50,786 bases of DNA from UMGS882 sp045598975 (GCA_045598975.1 JAZRVE010000076.1:1-50786), one strand, 5' to 3'; counted from the stretch's first letter, positions 41,561 to 50,010 are shown. The notes: generated from the letters alone by a model not told the origin. Program-made: numbers and translations.

Positions 41561-42037
41561 TTATTTCTCCGATCGGTTTTCCGGCTGTGTATAGATGGGC
41601 TGATACTCGCTTTCCGGCTCATGACGGCGGCAGACGGCGTTCACGACGGCACGAAGACCGCCGACAACGGCATAGATCACCACAAAGAACAGAACGAGCA
41701 CCACGTAACGCAGTACGGGATTCGAGCTTGCGGTATTCGCATAATACGACGTGAGCGGTCCCACGCAATAGATGCCGAAAAAGGCGGCAAACGATATAAG
41801 AAACGCCGCCATCTCCGCCAATATCCCGGCGTTCTTCCGACGCAGGAAATCACGCAGTACCGTCCCCCACGCCGTCGCAAAGGAAAACAGTGCCGTGAAC
41901 AGCAGAAAGTCGCATGGCAACGCGTTTTTATCCGAAAAAGATCCAAGTACGGCAAAAATGAGCGTGACCGCACCGTAGAGGCAGGCGGTACGGACAAGCA
42001 CAGTCTCCGCCAGTGAAATAAAGCGATTGTTTTTCAT
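41561..42037 (-). CDS. small integral membrane protein of unknown function
   Basis: A 158-residue protein with four predicted membrane helices (about 14-34, 43-62, 74-96 and 108-130). A short cytoplasmic loop, LRDFLRRKNAG, follows helix 2, and a charged C-terminal tail (CRRHEPESEYQPIYTQPENRSEK) ends the protein. The topology resembles DUF3021-type proteins, but I cannot assign a family. It sits between the SGNH hydrolase gene (21-base gap) and the RNA methyltransferase (6-base gap), so it belongs to this operon. A GGGGAA site precedes the start. Confidence 0.75.
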   Translation of the reverse strand: MKNNRFISLAETVLVRTACLYGAVTLIFAVLGSFSDKNALPCDFLLFTALFSFATAWGTVLRDFLRRKNAGILAEMAAFLISFAAFFGIYCVGPLTSYYANTASSNPVLRYVVLVLFFVVIYAVVGGLRAVVNAVCRRHEPESEYQPIYTQPENRSEK

Positions 42038-42058
42038 ATATATTCCCCGTTTCCGTTC

Positions 42059-42703
42059 TTACAGCGTTTCGAGATACCCTTTTAAGCGTGCCGCGATGAG
42101 CGCGTGTCCCGCGTCATTCGGGTGCAGTCCGTCCGGCGCAAGTGCCTTCTTTTGTGCCGGGATGTCCGGGCAGATGCCGCCCATGGCATACAGATCGAGG
42201 CACGGGACGGAATAGCGTTTGCAGGCACGGCGGATGACCTTGACGTAATCCGCAAGCACTTTACCGTGCATATTCGGCACATTTTCCCCTTCGCGGTGAA
42301 GCGGCGTCATGACAACGACGGTCGCCGTCGGGTATTTTTCGATCAGTCTTTCCAGCATCAGATTGACAGCGCCGCAGAAGGTGTCTTCGGTCTTGTCGCT
42401 CTCATTTCCGAACGGCGCGTCACCGTGTCCGTAATCGTTGGTGCCACCCATGACGGCGATAACGTCGGCATCGTCGTCCATGGTCAGACAGCGTGCAACA
42501 AATTCGACGCCGCTTACGTTGTTTGCGGCTCCGTCATCCACCTGCTGTCCGGCAATGCGGGTACCGCTGATACCGTAATTGCGCACGACGGCACCGCTTT
42601 CGCGGGCAAAGACGTTCGGATAACAGAAATCGCCCGAGGAAGCGCCGACGCCCTCGGTGATACTGTCTCCCAAAATATTGATTTTCAAGCCTTCCAGTTT
42701 CAT
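42059..42703 (-). CDS. SGNH/GDSL-family hydrolase
   Basis: A 214-residue cytoplasmic esterase/lipase-fold hydrolase. The catalytic Ser is S14 in ILGDSITEG (block I). The oxyanion residues are the Gly in YGISGTRIAG and the Asn in MGGTNDYGHG (block III). The Asp and His lie in PDGLHPNDAGH (D191 and H194, block V). No signal peptide is present, so the likely substrate is an intracellular ester or acetylated sugar. It is first in the operon that continues to recG and uvrA. A TATAAT lies about 30 bases upstream of the start (complement of 42731-42736), but the -35 is weak. Confidence 0.9.
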   Translation of the reverse strand: MKLEGLKINILGDSITEGVGASSGDFCYPNVFARESGAVVRNYGISGTRIAGQQVDDGAANNVSGVEFVARCLTMDDDADVIAVMGGTNDYGHGDAPFGNESDKTEDTFCGAVNLMLERLIEKYPTATVVVMTPLHREGENVPNMHGKVLADYVKVIRRACKRYSVPCLDLYAMGGICPDIPAQKKALAPDGLHPNDAGHALIAARLKGYLETL

Positions 42704-42795
42704 ACTTACAATCCTTTCCGCTATCTGATATTATACAGAAGTATGATATCACAAATATATAAAAAGGTCAAGAGCGACACGCTGAAAAAGACAAC

Positions 42796-42830
42796 AAGAA
42801 ATCCCCCGATTTTTGATCGGGGGATTTCTT
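42796..42830 (-). terminator. terminator after the tyrosine kinase gene
   Basis: AAGAAATCCCCCGAT and ATCGGGGGATTTCTT form a perfect 15-bp stem with a 5-base loop, directly after the stop at 42838. On the minus strand a T-rich stretch ending in CTTTTT follows. Confidence 0.88.
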
Positions 42831-42837
42831 ACTGCCG

Positions 42838-44373
42838 TTAACGGGAAGCGGAATTTTCCGCAGCTTTCGCGGCTCTTTCATTTTCATCGTCTTTGTAGGC
42901 GTATTGGTTTGCGTAGGCATATTTATATCCGTAACGATAGCCGTACTTATATCCGTATTTGTTGCGGTATCCGTTTTTGTTTTTATAGTATCCGTACTTT
43001 TTGGCGTGTTCCGAGGAATCCAGAACAACACAGCCCAGCACTTTCTTGCCAACCTTATTGATATCTTCAAGCGTCGCATTCAACGTGTCAAACGTCGTTA
43101 CGTTCTCACGCACGACCACTACAACGCCTTCACTGTTGCGCATGGCTACCATGGCGTCCGTGACGACCGTCGTCGGCGGCGTATCCACGAAAATATAATC
43201 GTAGCGTTCTTTCAAATAGGAAAGTGTATTGCCGAATTCATCATTTTCCAAAAGCTCGGCGGGATTCGGGGGGATCTCGCCTGCGGTAATGACATCGAGA
43301 TTCTCTCTGACTCCGACATTGATGGCTTTTTCAAATTCCGTAAAGCCGCAAAGAACATTGGAAATACCGACACCGCGCTCGATCTGCAGATAACGGTGTA
43401 TACGCGGCTTGCGCAGGTCACAGTCAAGAAGAAGAATCCGGGCGCCCGTCTGAGCAAATGTCAACGCAAGATTGATGGCGGTAGTCGTCTTTCCTTCACT
43501 GGGAGCAGGGCTTGTTACGACGACAACCTTGCCTTGATTAGTCTTGGGAATGGAAAACATGATGTTGGTACGAATGGACTTATAGGTCTCGATCGTATCA
43601 AAGGAGCTCTTACTGTTGATAATGTTGAGATTCGACTTGACCGGCATATTTTTCTTGGCATTGGGATTCTGTGCACCGGCAAGCTCGCCGAGAATAGAGA
43701 CACCGTACTTTTTGGTGATATCGGCGGAATTGTGAATCTTGGTATCTAACAAATATTGGAGAAAGGCATACACAAGTCCCAAAAACAGACCGATAAGGAT
43801 ACCGATCACGGTATTCTTTGCCGTACCGCGGGAATTGGGAAGTTCCGGATAATGAACGCTCGTGACCTCGATGACACGTCCGTCATAGAACGGGCTCAGG
43901 TATTCCGGTGCATACTTCATAAGCGTGGAGGCAATATCACAAGACACATCGGGATCGGTATCCGTAACGGAAATGGTTATCAGTTCCGTTTCGCCGACAG
44001 CAACCACAGAAAGCATTTTTCTGATCGATTTCCAATCCATCTGCGAGTTGCATTTTTTGCTGACAAGCTCCAGAAAGTCCTGCTGCTTCAACAGTTCGAT
44101 ATAAGTCGGCGTCACGCCTTTTGCCACCTGAAGATCCTGATACGTCATCGAATCCGTCTCGGCTTTCTCAACAGAACGGCTGCTGACAAAGAGCCGACCG
44201 ACCGAGGTATAGGTATCATCCGTAAAAAACAGACTCTTGGCCAGAAACAGTGCACCGAAAACAACGGCTAACAGAATTATAATAAATTTCTGTTTCCATA
44301 TTTGCTGCAACAGCGCCACAAAATCTATGGATACTTCTTCGTTTGTCATTGCTGTCTGATTCTTTTCGTTCAT
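42838..44373 (-). CDS. polysaccharide co-polymerase and tyrosine autokinase (CpsC-CpsD/Wzc type)
   Basis: A 511-residue one-piece BY-kinase that controls chain length and export of capsule or exopolysaccharide. A Wzz-type N-terminal domain has membrane helices near 31-50 and 195-215. The cytoplasmic kinase domain has Walker A SPAPSEGKTTTAINLA, Walker A' LLLDCDLRKPR and Walker B YDYIFVDTPPT. The last 50 residues form a tail with 14 tyrosines in YGY, KYGY, RYGY and KYAY repeats, which would be the autophosphorylation cluster; most such tails have fewer. Gram-positive systems usually split the two halves into CpsC and CpsD, whereas here they are fused. No glycosyltransferase, Wzy, Wzx or phosphatase gene adjoins it. 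Confidence 0.94.
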   Translation of the reverse strand: MNEKNQTAMTNEEVSIDFVALLQQIWKQKFIIILLAVVFGALFLAKSLFFTDDTYTSVGRLFVSSRSVEKAETDSMTYQDLQVAKGVTPTYIELLKQQDFLELVSKKCNSQMDWKSIRKMLSVVAVGETELITISVTDTDPDVSCDIASTLMKYAPEYLSPFYDGRVIEVTSVHYPELPNSRGTAKNTVIGILIGLFLGLVYAFLQYLLDTKIHNSADITKKYGVSILGELAGAQNPNAKKNMPVKSNLNIINSKSSFDTIETYKSIRTNIMFSIPKTNQGKVVVVTSPAPSEGKTTTAINLALTFAQTGARILLLDCDLRKPRIHRYLQIERGVGISNVLCGFTEFEKAINVGVRENLDVITAGEIPPNPAELLENDEFGNTLSYLKERYDYIFVDTPPTTVVTDAMVAMRNSEGVVVVVRENVTTFDTLNATLEDINKVGKKVLGCVVLDSSEHAKKYGYYKNKNGYRNKYGYKYGYRYGYKYAYANQYAYKDDENERAAKAAENSASR

Positions 44374-44405
44374 CGTTTTACCCCCATTATCATAAATACC
44401 CGTTA

Positions 44406-44434
44406 ATTATAGCACAACAGTCCCGAATTGTCAA
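44406..44434 (-). promoter_or_regulatory. promoter of the tyrosine kinase gene
   Basis: On the minus strand a perfect -35 TTGACA (complement of 44429-44434) and a perfect -10 TATAAT (complement of 44406-44411) are 17 bases apart, about 33 bases before the start. A second TTGACA lies some 60 bases further upstream without a good -10. Confidence 0.92.
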
Positions 44435-44539
44435 GAGTCGGTTTTGCTTTCCGCACATACCGTAATAATTCTGTCGAGATTGTCAAGCCACGTCGTCCCG
44501 TTCGCACGTAATTAAGAATTCGTTTTGCGAACTTCACTC

Positions 44540-45139
44540 TTATAATGCCTCCTTAATCGCCTGATAGAACTCCTCATAGGTTTCGAACGCCGGCAGGTCG
44601 GGATTTGCCGCCTTGATGGCGTCCGTCGAGCGGAAGAGAAAGCCTTTTTTGCTTGCCCGGATCATACCGAGGTCGTTAAAGCTGTCACCGGCGGCGATAG
44701 TCTCAAACCCAATGGATTGCAGGGCACGCACCGTCGTCAGTTTGGACTGTTCCACGCGCATATAATAATCCGTAATCATGCCGTCATCGCCCACCACGAG
44801 CGAGTTGCAGAAAATGGTAGGCATGCCGAGCTTCCGCATGAGCGGAGAGGCAAACTGCTCAAACGTATCGCTTATGATGATCACCTGCGTCCGGGCACGC
44901 AGACGGTCAAGAAACTCCTTTGCGCCCGGCAGGGGCTCCATGGTGGAAATGACCTTCTGTATCTCATTCAGTCCGAGACCGTGCTCCTTCAACAGCGAAA
45001 TGCGCCACTTCATGAGCTTATCATAATCCGGCTCGTCGCGTGTTGTGCGCCGCAATTCGGGAATGTGCGCCGCCTCGGCAAACGCGATCCATATTTCCGG
45101 TACCAATACGCCTTCCAGATCCAAACATACGATGTTCAT
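44540..45139 (-). CDS. thrH: ThrH-type HAD phosphatase (phosphoserine phosphatase/homoserine phosphotransferase)
   Basis: A 199-residue HAD-superfamily enzyme very close in pattern to Pseudomonas ThrH, which dephosphorylates phosphoserine and can transfer the phosphate to homoserine. Motif I is CLDLEGVLVPEIWIAFAEAA, where the first Asp is the nucleophile. Motif II is IIISDTFEQFASPLMRKLG, and motif III is IAAGDSFNDLGMI. The family mark TTRDEPDYDKLMKWR is present. The start at 45139 has AGGAG 8 bases upstream; a 16-codon extension does not. It lies 56 bases after the amino-acid ABC ATPase, so serine or threonine metabolism may be tied to uptake (inference). Confidence 0.9.
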   Translation of the reverse strand: MNIVCLDLEGVLVPEIWIAFAEAAHIPELRRTTRDEPDYDKLMKWRISLLKEHGLGLNEIQKVISTMEPLPGAKEFLDRLRARTQVIIISDTFEQFASPLMRKLGMPTIFCNSLVVGDDGMITDYYMRVEQSKLTTVRALQSIGFETIAAGDSFNDLGMIRASKKGFLFRSTDAIKAANPDLPAFETYEEFYQAIKEAL

Positions 45140-45195
45140 TTTTGTTTCTCCTGTTTTTTTGAATGATTTTTGTATGACCGACGGCATCTCTGCCG

Positions 45196-46311
45196 TTACG
45201 CCCTTTTTTCTTCTCCGACGCCGGAGCTTACGGACAGCGTCACCTGATTGGTAAAGCCGTTTTCATCGATTTGCGCGTATTCGACAAATTCCGCCATCGA
45301 CATGATGAGTTTCAGCGAAATGATATTATCCGAATCCCGCGGATCGAACGGCTCACCGTTGTAACGCACGATGACCGACGCCTTGCCGCTTTTTTCCGCA
45401 TATTCCACGACAAATGAAACGCACGGCTCCGCGATCTGCGGGATGAGCACCTCATGGCACAGTTCCTCCATGACGAGCTGAATGCGCTTGCAGGCGCGTG
45501 ACGGTATCAGATTCTTATAGCAATACCGTTCCATTTCGCCGAACACGCCGAGGAAGTCGTCGTCCGCACCCGTAAAGGTGGCTTCAAAGACGCGCAGACG
45601 GTGAACAAAGCGCCGCGTGAGCTCCTTCTGCGGATGATCGAATATTTCTTCCGGCGTTCCCTCTTCGTAGATGCCGCCCTGGTCGAGATACAGAACACGG
45701 TTGCATATCTCCCGCACGAAGGAAACCTCGTTCGTCACGATTATCATGGTCTTACCGGTCTTGGACAGTTCTCGGATGACCGACTGCACCTCCCCCACCA
45801 TGGCGGGATCGAGCGCACTCATCGGCTCGTCGAGCAGGATCACGTCGGGATCCATCGAAAGCATACGCGCTATGGAAACACGCTGCTTTTGTCCGCCCGA
45901 AAGCAGACGCGGATACTGAAAAGCACGTCCTTCAAGACCGACCGTGCGCAACAGTTCCATCGCTTTTTCATGTGCCTGATCGCGGGTGAATCCCAACAAC
46001 TGCATCGGCGGATTCATGACGTTTTCCAAAACCGTCAGATGGTCAAACAGGTTGAAGGACTGGAAAACCATGCCGATCTTTTTCCGTATGCCGGCAATAT
46101 CGGCGTCCTTTGCCGTAATATCCGCACCGTTGATGAGTATCTGTCCCGAGGTCGGCTTTTCCAGCAGATTGATACAGCGGATCAGAGTGGATTTTCCCGC
46201 TCCCGAAGGTCCGATAACGGAAACGATGTCACCGTCGCGGATCGTCACGTTAATATCACGCAAAAGCGTATTATCACCATATGTCTTATTCACATGCCGC
46301 AGTTCGATCAT
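45196..46311 (-). CDS. polar amino-acid ABC transporter ATPase fused to a GHKL/RsbW-like domain
   Basis: A 371-residue protein. Residues 1-235 are a GlnQ-type ATPase: Walker A GPSGAGKST (34-42), signature LSGGQKQRVSIARML, Walker B VILLDEPMSALDP. The switch position, normally VTHE, reads VTNE (N194), so the H-loop histidine is lost. Residues 245-365 are extra. RIQLVMEELCHEVLIP, VIVRYNGEPFDPRD and LKLIMSMAEFVEY-DENGFTNQVTLSV follow the order of an RsbW/SpoIIAB-like histidine-kinase-type ATPase domain, although the N-box Asn appears to be Glu and the DxG Asp appears to be Tyr. The start overlaps the upstream gene by 4 bases. The tail may regulate the transporter or bind a partner (inference). 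Confidence 0.85.
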   Translation of the reverse strand: MIELRHVNKTYGDNTLLRDINVTIRDGDIVSVIGPSGAGKSTLIRCINLLEKPTSGQILINGADITAKDADIAGIRKKIGMVFQSFNLFDHLTVLENVMNPPMQLLGFTRDQAHEKAMELLRTVGLEGRAFQYPRLLSGGQKQRVSIARMLSMDPDVILLDEPMSALDPAMVGEVQSVIRELSKTGKTMIIVTNEVSFVREICNRVLYLDQGGIYEEGTPEEIFDHPQKELTRRFVHRLRVFEATFTGADDDFLGVFGEMERYCYKNLIPSRACKRIQLVMEELCHEVLIPQIAEPCVSFVVEYAEKSGKASVIVRYNGEPFDPRDSDNIISLKLIMSMAEFVEYAQIDENGFTNQVTLSVSSGVGEEKRA

Positions 46312-47858
46312 TGGTTTTTCACGCCTTTCAGATTTTTTTCGTGTTTCCTCGCTTCGGTTTTGAGAGAAAGCTCGACTAACTTGATAAGTAATATCAAAAG
46401 GTCAGCCAACAGCACATAGAGCAGTGCCGTCGCAAGCAACGGGAAAAACGCCTCATAACTGCGGCTGCGGATGATGTCGCTGATCTTGGTGAGATCCTGT
46501 ACGGCGATGTAGCCGACGATCGCCGTATCCTTGACAAGCGAGATCAGTAAGCTTTTATAACCGGAAAGCAGGTACGGGAGCGACTGCGGAAACAAAATCT
46601 TGAAGAAGGTCTCCTGTTCGGTATATCCGAGTGCCAGCGCCGCCTCTGTCTGCCCGACGTCAATGGTATCGACGCCCGCCTTGAAAAGTGTGACGACAGA
46701 GCACGAAAACGTCAGCATAAAGCCGATAATGGAAATCCATATGTTGCTCAGTTCCGATGAATTGAAAATGATGTAGTAGAGCACCATGAGCACCACGATC
46801 GACGGCATTTTTTCGGAAATACGTATCAGTTCGTCGATGATCGTATTGAACCAACGGATGCCCTTTCTGTACAGAAGATAAACGAGAAATCCCAAAAGCG
46901 TTCCGAATATCGCCGACAGAAGCGTGATCAGAAGCGTGATGCCGATGCCGTCGAGGAACATTCGCCAACGGTCTTCCTTGATAAAGGTATTATTAAAACT
47001 CTCCGCGACAGACTGAAACACATTGACTGTTCTTTTCGTATCAACGTACTCCGGATCATTCGTCACCACGACAATGCCGCCTTCATAGTAGGGATCGGAA
47101 AACAGGACAGCCTGCTTCCGCTCCTCGGTAATGGCAATGCAGGAGGACGCGATGTCGTATTTCTTCCCCTGAACGCCGGATAAAAGTCCCGAAAAATCCA
47201 CCTTTACGATATTCAATCCGTACCCGTTCGCACGGCAGAAGCGCGCCATGATGTCCACTTCAAGCCCGGCAACCTCATTTTCCGCGACTGTGTAACAGAA
47301 AGGCTTCGTAACGCCGTCGATCGCGTAGGTGATGACGCCGTTGGTATTATCCGGTGTATCCAGGTCCACGCGCATATTTGCCTCTTCGCTTCCGAACCAG
47401 CGATCCTTTATCTCGTCCATCTCGCCGCTTTGCGTGATCTCGGAAAGGAACGCATTCAGCCGTTCGCAGAGCCGTGCGGACTCTTCGTCGTCACGGTTGA
47501 AAATAAATCCGTATCCTTCGACGGAAAGCGTGGCAAGAATCTTCTGTTCCGGATACTTCACCGCAAACAGTCGGGCGATAGGCTCATCCGCGACATAGGC
47601 GGATACCTTGCCCATGTGCAGCAGTTCGGCGCATTCAACGTCGGAATTGGCGTACCGTATCTGACATTCCGGCGCCGCCGTTTTGATAAGCTCGTCAAAA
47701 ACGGTGCCGGTCTGCACCGCGCAATCACGGCCGTTCAGATCGTCGATCGACAAAATGCCATCGTTTTCCTGCTTGTTTTGACGGCAGCCCGTTAAGGAAA
47801 ACGGCAGCAAAAGCAGCAGAATAACAGAAATCAGCGCTGTTTTTATGTTAAATCTCAT
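46308..47858 (-). CDS. amino-acid ABC transporter binding protein-permease fusion, binding domain apparently circularly permuted
   Basis: A 516-residue lipoprotein (lipobox SLTGC, C25) that joins substrate binding and membrane channel, as in GlnPH-type importers. Residues 38-155 look like lobe II of a family 3 binding protein (DLNGRDCAVQTGTVFDELI to MDEIKDRWFG). Residues 173-267 look like lobe I (VITYAIDGVTKPFCYTV, GLEVDIMARFC, KYDIASSCIAITEERKQAVLFSDPYYEGGIVVV). The usual order is I then II, so the domain seems permuted. Residues 295-500 are a HisM-like permease (ITLLITLLSAIFGTLLG, coupling loop AALALGYTEQETFFKILFPQSLP). The gene heads the operon with the ATPase and thrH. A weak promoter with -10 TATACT lies near 47912. 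Confidence 0.86.
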   Translation of the reverse strand: MRFNIKTALISVILLLLLPFSLTGCRQNKQENDGILSIDDLNGRDCAVQTGTVFDELIKTAAPECQIRYANSDVECAELLHMGKVSAYVADEPIARLFAVKYPEQKILATLSVEGYGFIFNRDDEESARLCERLNAFLSEITQSGEMDEIKDRWFGSEEANMRVDLDTPDNTNGVITYAIDGVTKPFCYTVAENEVAGLEVDIMARFCRANGYGLNIVKVDFSGLLSGVQGKKYDIASSCIAITEERKQAVLFSDPYYEGGIVVVTNDPEYVDTKRTVNVFQSVAESFNNTFIKEDRWRMFLDGIGITLLITLLSAIFGTLLGFLVYLLYRKGIRWFNTIIDELIRISEKMPSIVVLMVLYYIIFNSSELSNIWISIIGFMLTFSCSVVTLFKAGVDTIDVGQTEAALALGYTEQETFFKILFPQSLPYLLSGYKSLLISLVKDTAIVGYIAVQDLTKISDIIRSRSYEAFFPLLATALLYVLLADLLILLIKLVELSLKTEARKHEKNLKGVKNQ

Positions 47859-47983
47859 AGCGATCCCTTTTCTGACAATTTTTGAAATTGCCTAAACACC
47901 CATTTTTTGATAGTATATCACATATTTTTTGAAAAAGAAAGAGTAAAGACACAATTTTCTTGCGTTTTTTGAAACTTTTTCCG

Positions 47984-48793
47984 TTATGACGGTCTCTCCA
48001 TATCATACATTACACGGGCGTGATTGGTTTTAAGCAGTTCCACAGATACTTCATTTCCGGTGATTTTATCGATCACGCGTCGATAAACCTCTCCGCATCG
48101 GTATATACCGTCGCTCTCCTTTTCAAAATGCTCTCCCTTTGCTTTGATGTGATAGGAATACGGGAGCGTCCGATTTGCGCGAAGTTCACCGCACAAATAC
48201 TCGTCCGTCGTATAAACGATCAATTGGAACGTCACGTCGGTCGGATTAAAAAAACGGTAATCCAGATAATTGTAATGGATAGAGGTCCCCATCCCAAAAG
48301 GCACCTGTCTGTTGAAATCGGGAAACAGATCATACTGATCGTGATGGTGATGCTCAACGATTTCGAGGGGAGAATGTAAGACCATCCAATGGATCAGATT
48401 TGTAAACTGACACATACCTCCGCCAATTCCGGTCATGATTCTGCCGTTTCCGATTTGCAGCCCGATTTTATAACCTTTTTTCGCGGTCGTTGCCCCCACA
48501 AGTTTCCAGAAGGAAAAGGTTTCTCCCGGGCGAATGATGACGGAATTTACTTTCGGCGCGGCGATGGCGAGATTCTGCGCCTTATTGTTCTGTAATTCCA
48601 TATCAACGTTTCCCAGTCTGCGTCTGATGAGAGAATTATGCGAATAAATCAGAACAGGAAGCTTTTCTTCCTGTCTGACAACAGCAAATTTCCGCCCGGA
48701 AAAGGCATCTGTGATATTGCGTTTGAGGATCAGTCGTTTTACCGATATCCGATAGCAGGTCGGAGATAACTCGCAAAATAGTTTTCGTGCCAT
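47984..48793 (-). CDS. VanW-family protein
   Basis: A 269-residue protein of the VanW family, first named from vancomycin-resistance clusters but common in Firmicutes and of unsettled function. The family core is PGETFSFWKLVGATTAKKGYKIGLQIGNGRIMTGIGGGMCQFTNLIHWMVLHSPLEIVEHHHHDQYDLFP, in the middle of the protein, with the invariant GGGMCQ (about residue 135). No van ligase, VanH or VanX gene adjoins it, so the presence of VanW alone does not indicate glycopeptide resistance. AAGGAG stands 6 bases before the start. It is 74 bases downstream of the amidase-like lipoprotein gene. Confidence 0.93.
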   Translation of the reverse strand: MARKLFCELSPTCYRISVKRLILKRNITDAFSGRKFAVVRQEEKLPVLIYSHNSLIRRRLGNVDMELQNNKAQNLAIAAPKVNSVIIRPGETFSFWKLVGATTAKKGYKIGLQIGNGRIMTGIGGGMCQFTNLIHWMVLHSPLEIVEHHHHDQYDLFPDFNRQVPFGMGTSIHYNYLDYRFFNPTDVTFQLIVYTTDEYLCGELRANRTLPYSYHIKAKGEHFEKESDGIYRCGEVYRRVIDKITGNEVSVELLKTNHARVMYDMERPS

Positions 48794-48867
48794 GGAAGGC
48801 TCCTTATACAGTCGGTTTGTGTAAGATTGAAACGGTTTGGCTGCACGATGCCGTACGCCGGCACGGT

Positions 48868-50010
48868 TTATTTCAGCGTAAACTCATAGGGCACGGTATA
48901 GTCCTCCTGCGACCATACCGAAAGCTTCGCTTTTTCAATGTCATAAACCGACGTGTGCCAGGTGATCCAGTCGCCTTGCGGGTTTGAGCGGTCACGGTGT
49001 TCGTACATTTCCTTCTGCCGTGCCGCCGCACGCAGGAAATCTTCCCGTGAGCTGTGAATCGTCAAACCGTCCTCGGAGTGTTCCGTGAGCCAAAGCTCGT
49101 CCTCACTCTGCGCGTATACCGTCGTGGCTTTCACGCTTTCCATCAGTTTTGCCATGCCTTCAAACGTGGCGCTTTCTTCATAATGCGCACGGAGATAGTT
49201 CCACCGTTCCACGCCGATGGCACACTCGTTGAGAAGCGGAAGGTTTTCGAAGATGTTTCCGCCCACCGTCTGCGTTTTCTGCACGGGTCCGTAATTCAGA
49301 TAGAAATTTGTCATGAAATTATACTCGTTTTGGCTGACCGCGAGCTTACCTTCGATCACTTCCACGATATAGGTGTCCTTTTGATCCGCAATCACCCAGT
49401 GCAGTCCGTATTTTCCGAAGCCGCCCACGATATCGGTATTTTCAAGCAGGGAAACCGCGTGCTCGGCAGATTCGGCATGATCCAGCACATAGCGCACCAC
49501 ATAGCGGCCGTCGATGACTTCACCGCCCGCATTTGTACCGTTCCGATCGTCCACGCCGTCAGAAAGCACCACGTGGACGCTTGCCAGCACGCCGTTTTCG
49601 TTGATCCCGTCGTTGGTGATGGTCGGCATCCTCATCAGTTCATATTCGGACATCTCCGCCACGTTTGCGCCAATATACGGGTTAGCGGAGAGTCCGATAC
49701 TGGCAAAGCGGTCGGCGCTGTGATCCATACGAACGACAAATTCCACGCATTCGCAGTAATTCATGTCTAAATTCCTACCGAAAAAGTTCCCGTTCCGAAC
49801 AGTGGAACAGCCTCCGCCCGTCTGTATCGATTGCAGGTCTCCGGCTATTTCGGGAATGTAGTCGTTATACTCGATGTAGTACAGATAATCGCTCAGTTTT
49901 TCCGGTGAGCGGAAAACACTTTCTTCCTTTTTTCCACAGCCGGACAGAAAAACAGAAAGCATCACAAGGATCAGTCCTGACTTTCGGATAATCTTATTTT
50001 TTGTATTCAT
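48868..50010 (-). CDS. lipoprotein of the choloylglycine hydrolase/penicillin V acylase (Ntn) type
   Basis: A 380-residue protein with a lipoprotein signal (lipobox FLSGC, C25). After a linker of about 40 residues comes GGGCSTVRNGNFFGRNLDM. C68 and the GRNLD motif match the nucleophile and substrate-binding strand of linear-amide C-N hydrolases, in which the chain is cleaved just before the Cys to expose its amino group. NENGVLASVHVV and YGLHWVIADQKDTYIVEVI support the fold. Likely substrates are N-acyl amino acids, bile-salt-like or beta-lactam amides; which one cannot be told. The start at 50010 has AGGAG 7 bases upstream and overlaps the flavodoxin gene by 17 bases. A longer frame to 50172 lies inside that gene. 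Confidence 0.8.
   Translation of the reverse strand: MNTKNKIIRKSGLILVMLSVFLSGCGKKEESVFRSPEKLSDYLYYIEYNDYIPEIAGDLQSIQTGGGCSTVRNGNFFGRNLDMNYCECVEFVVRMDHSADRFASIGLSANPYIGANVAEMSEYELMRMPTITNDGINENGVLASVHVVLSDGVDDRNGTNAGGEVIDGRYVVRYVLDHAESAEHAVSLLENTDIVGGFGKYGLHWVIADQKDTYIVEVIEGKLAVSQNEYNFMTNFYLNYGPVQKTQTVGGNIFENLPLLNECAIGVERWNYLRAHYEESATFEGMAKLMESVKATTVYAQSEDELWLTEHSEDGLTIHSSREDFLRAAARQKEMYEHRDRSNPQGDWITWHTSVYDIEKAKLSVWSQEDYTVPYEFTLK

Noticed and set aside
47984..48793. Glycopeptide resistance cluster suggested by VanW
   Set aside because: No D-Ala-D-Lac ligase, VanH, VanX or VanRS-like genes are nearby. VanW proteins occur widely without resistance.
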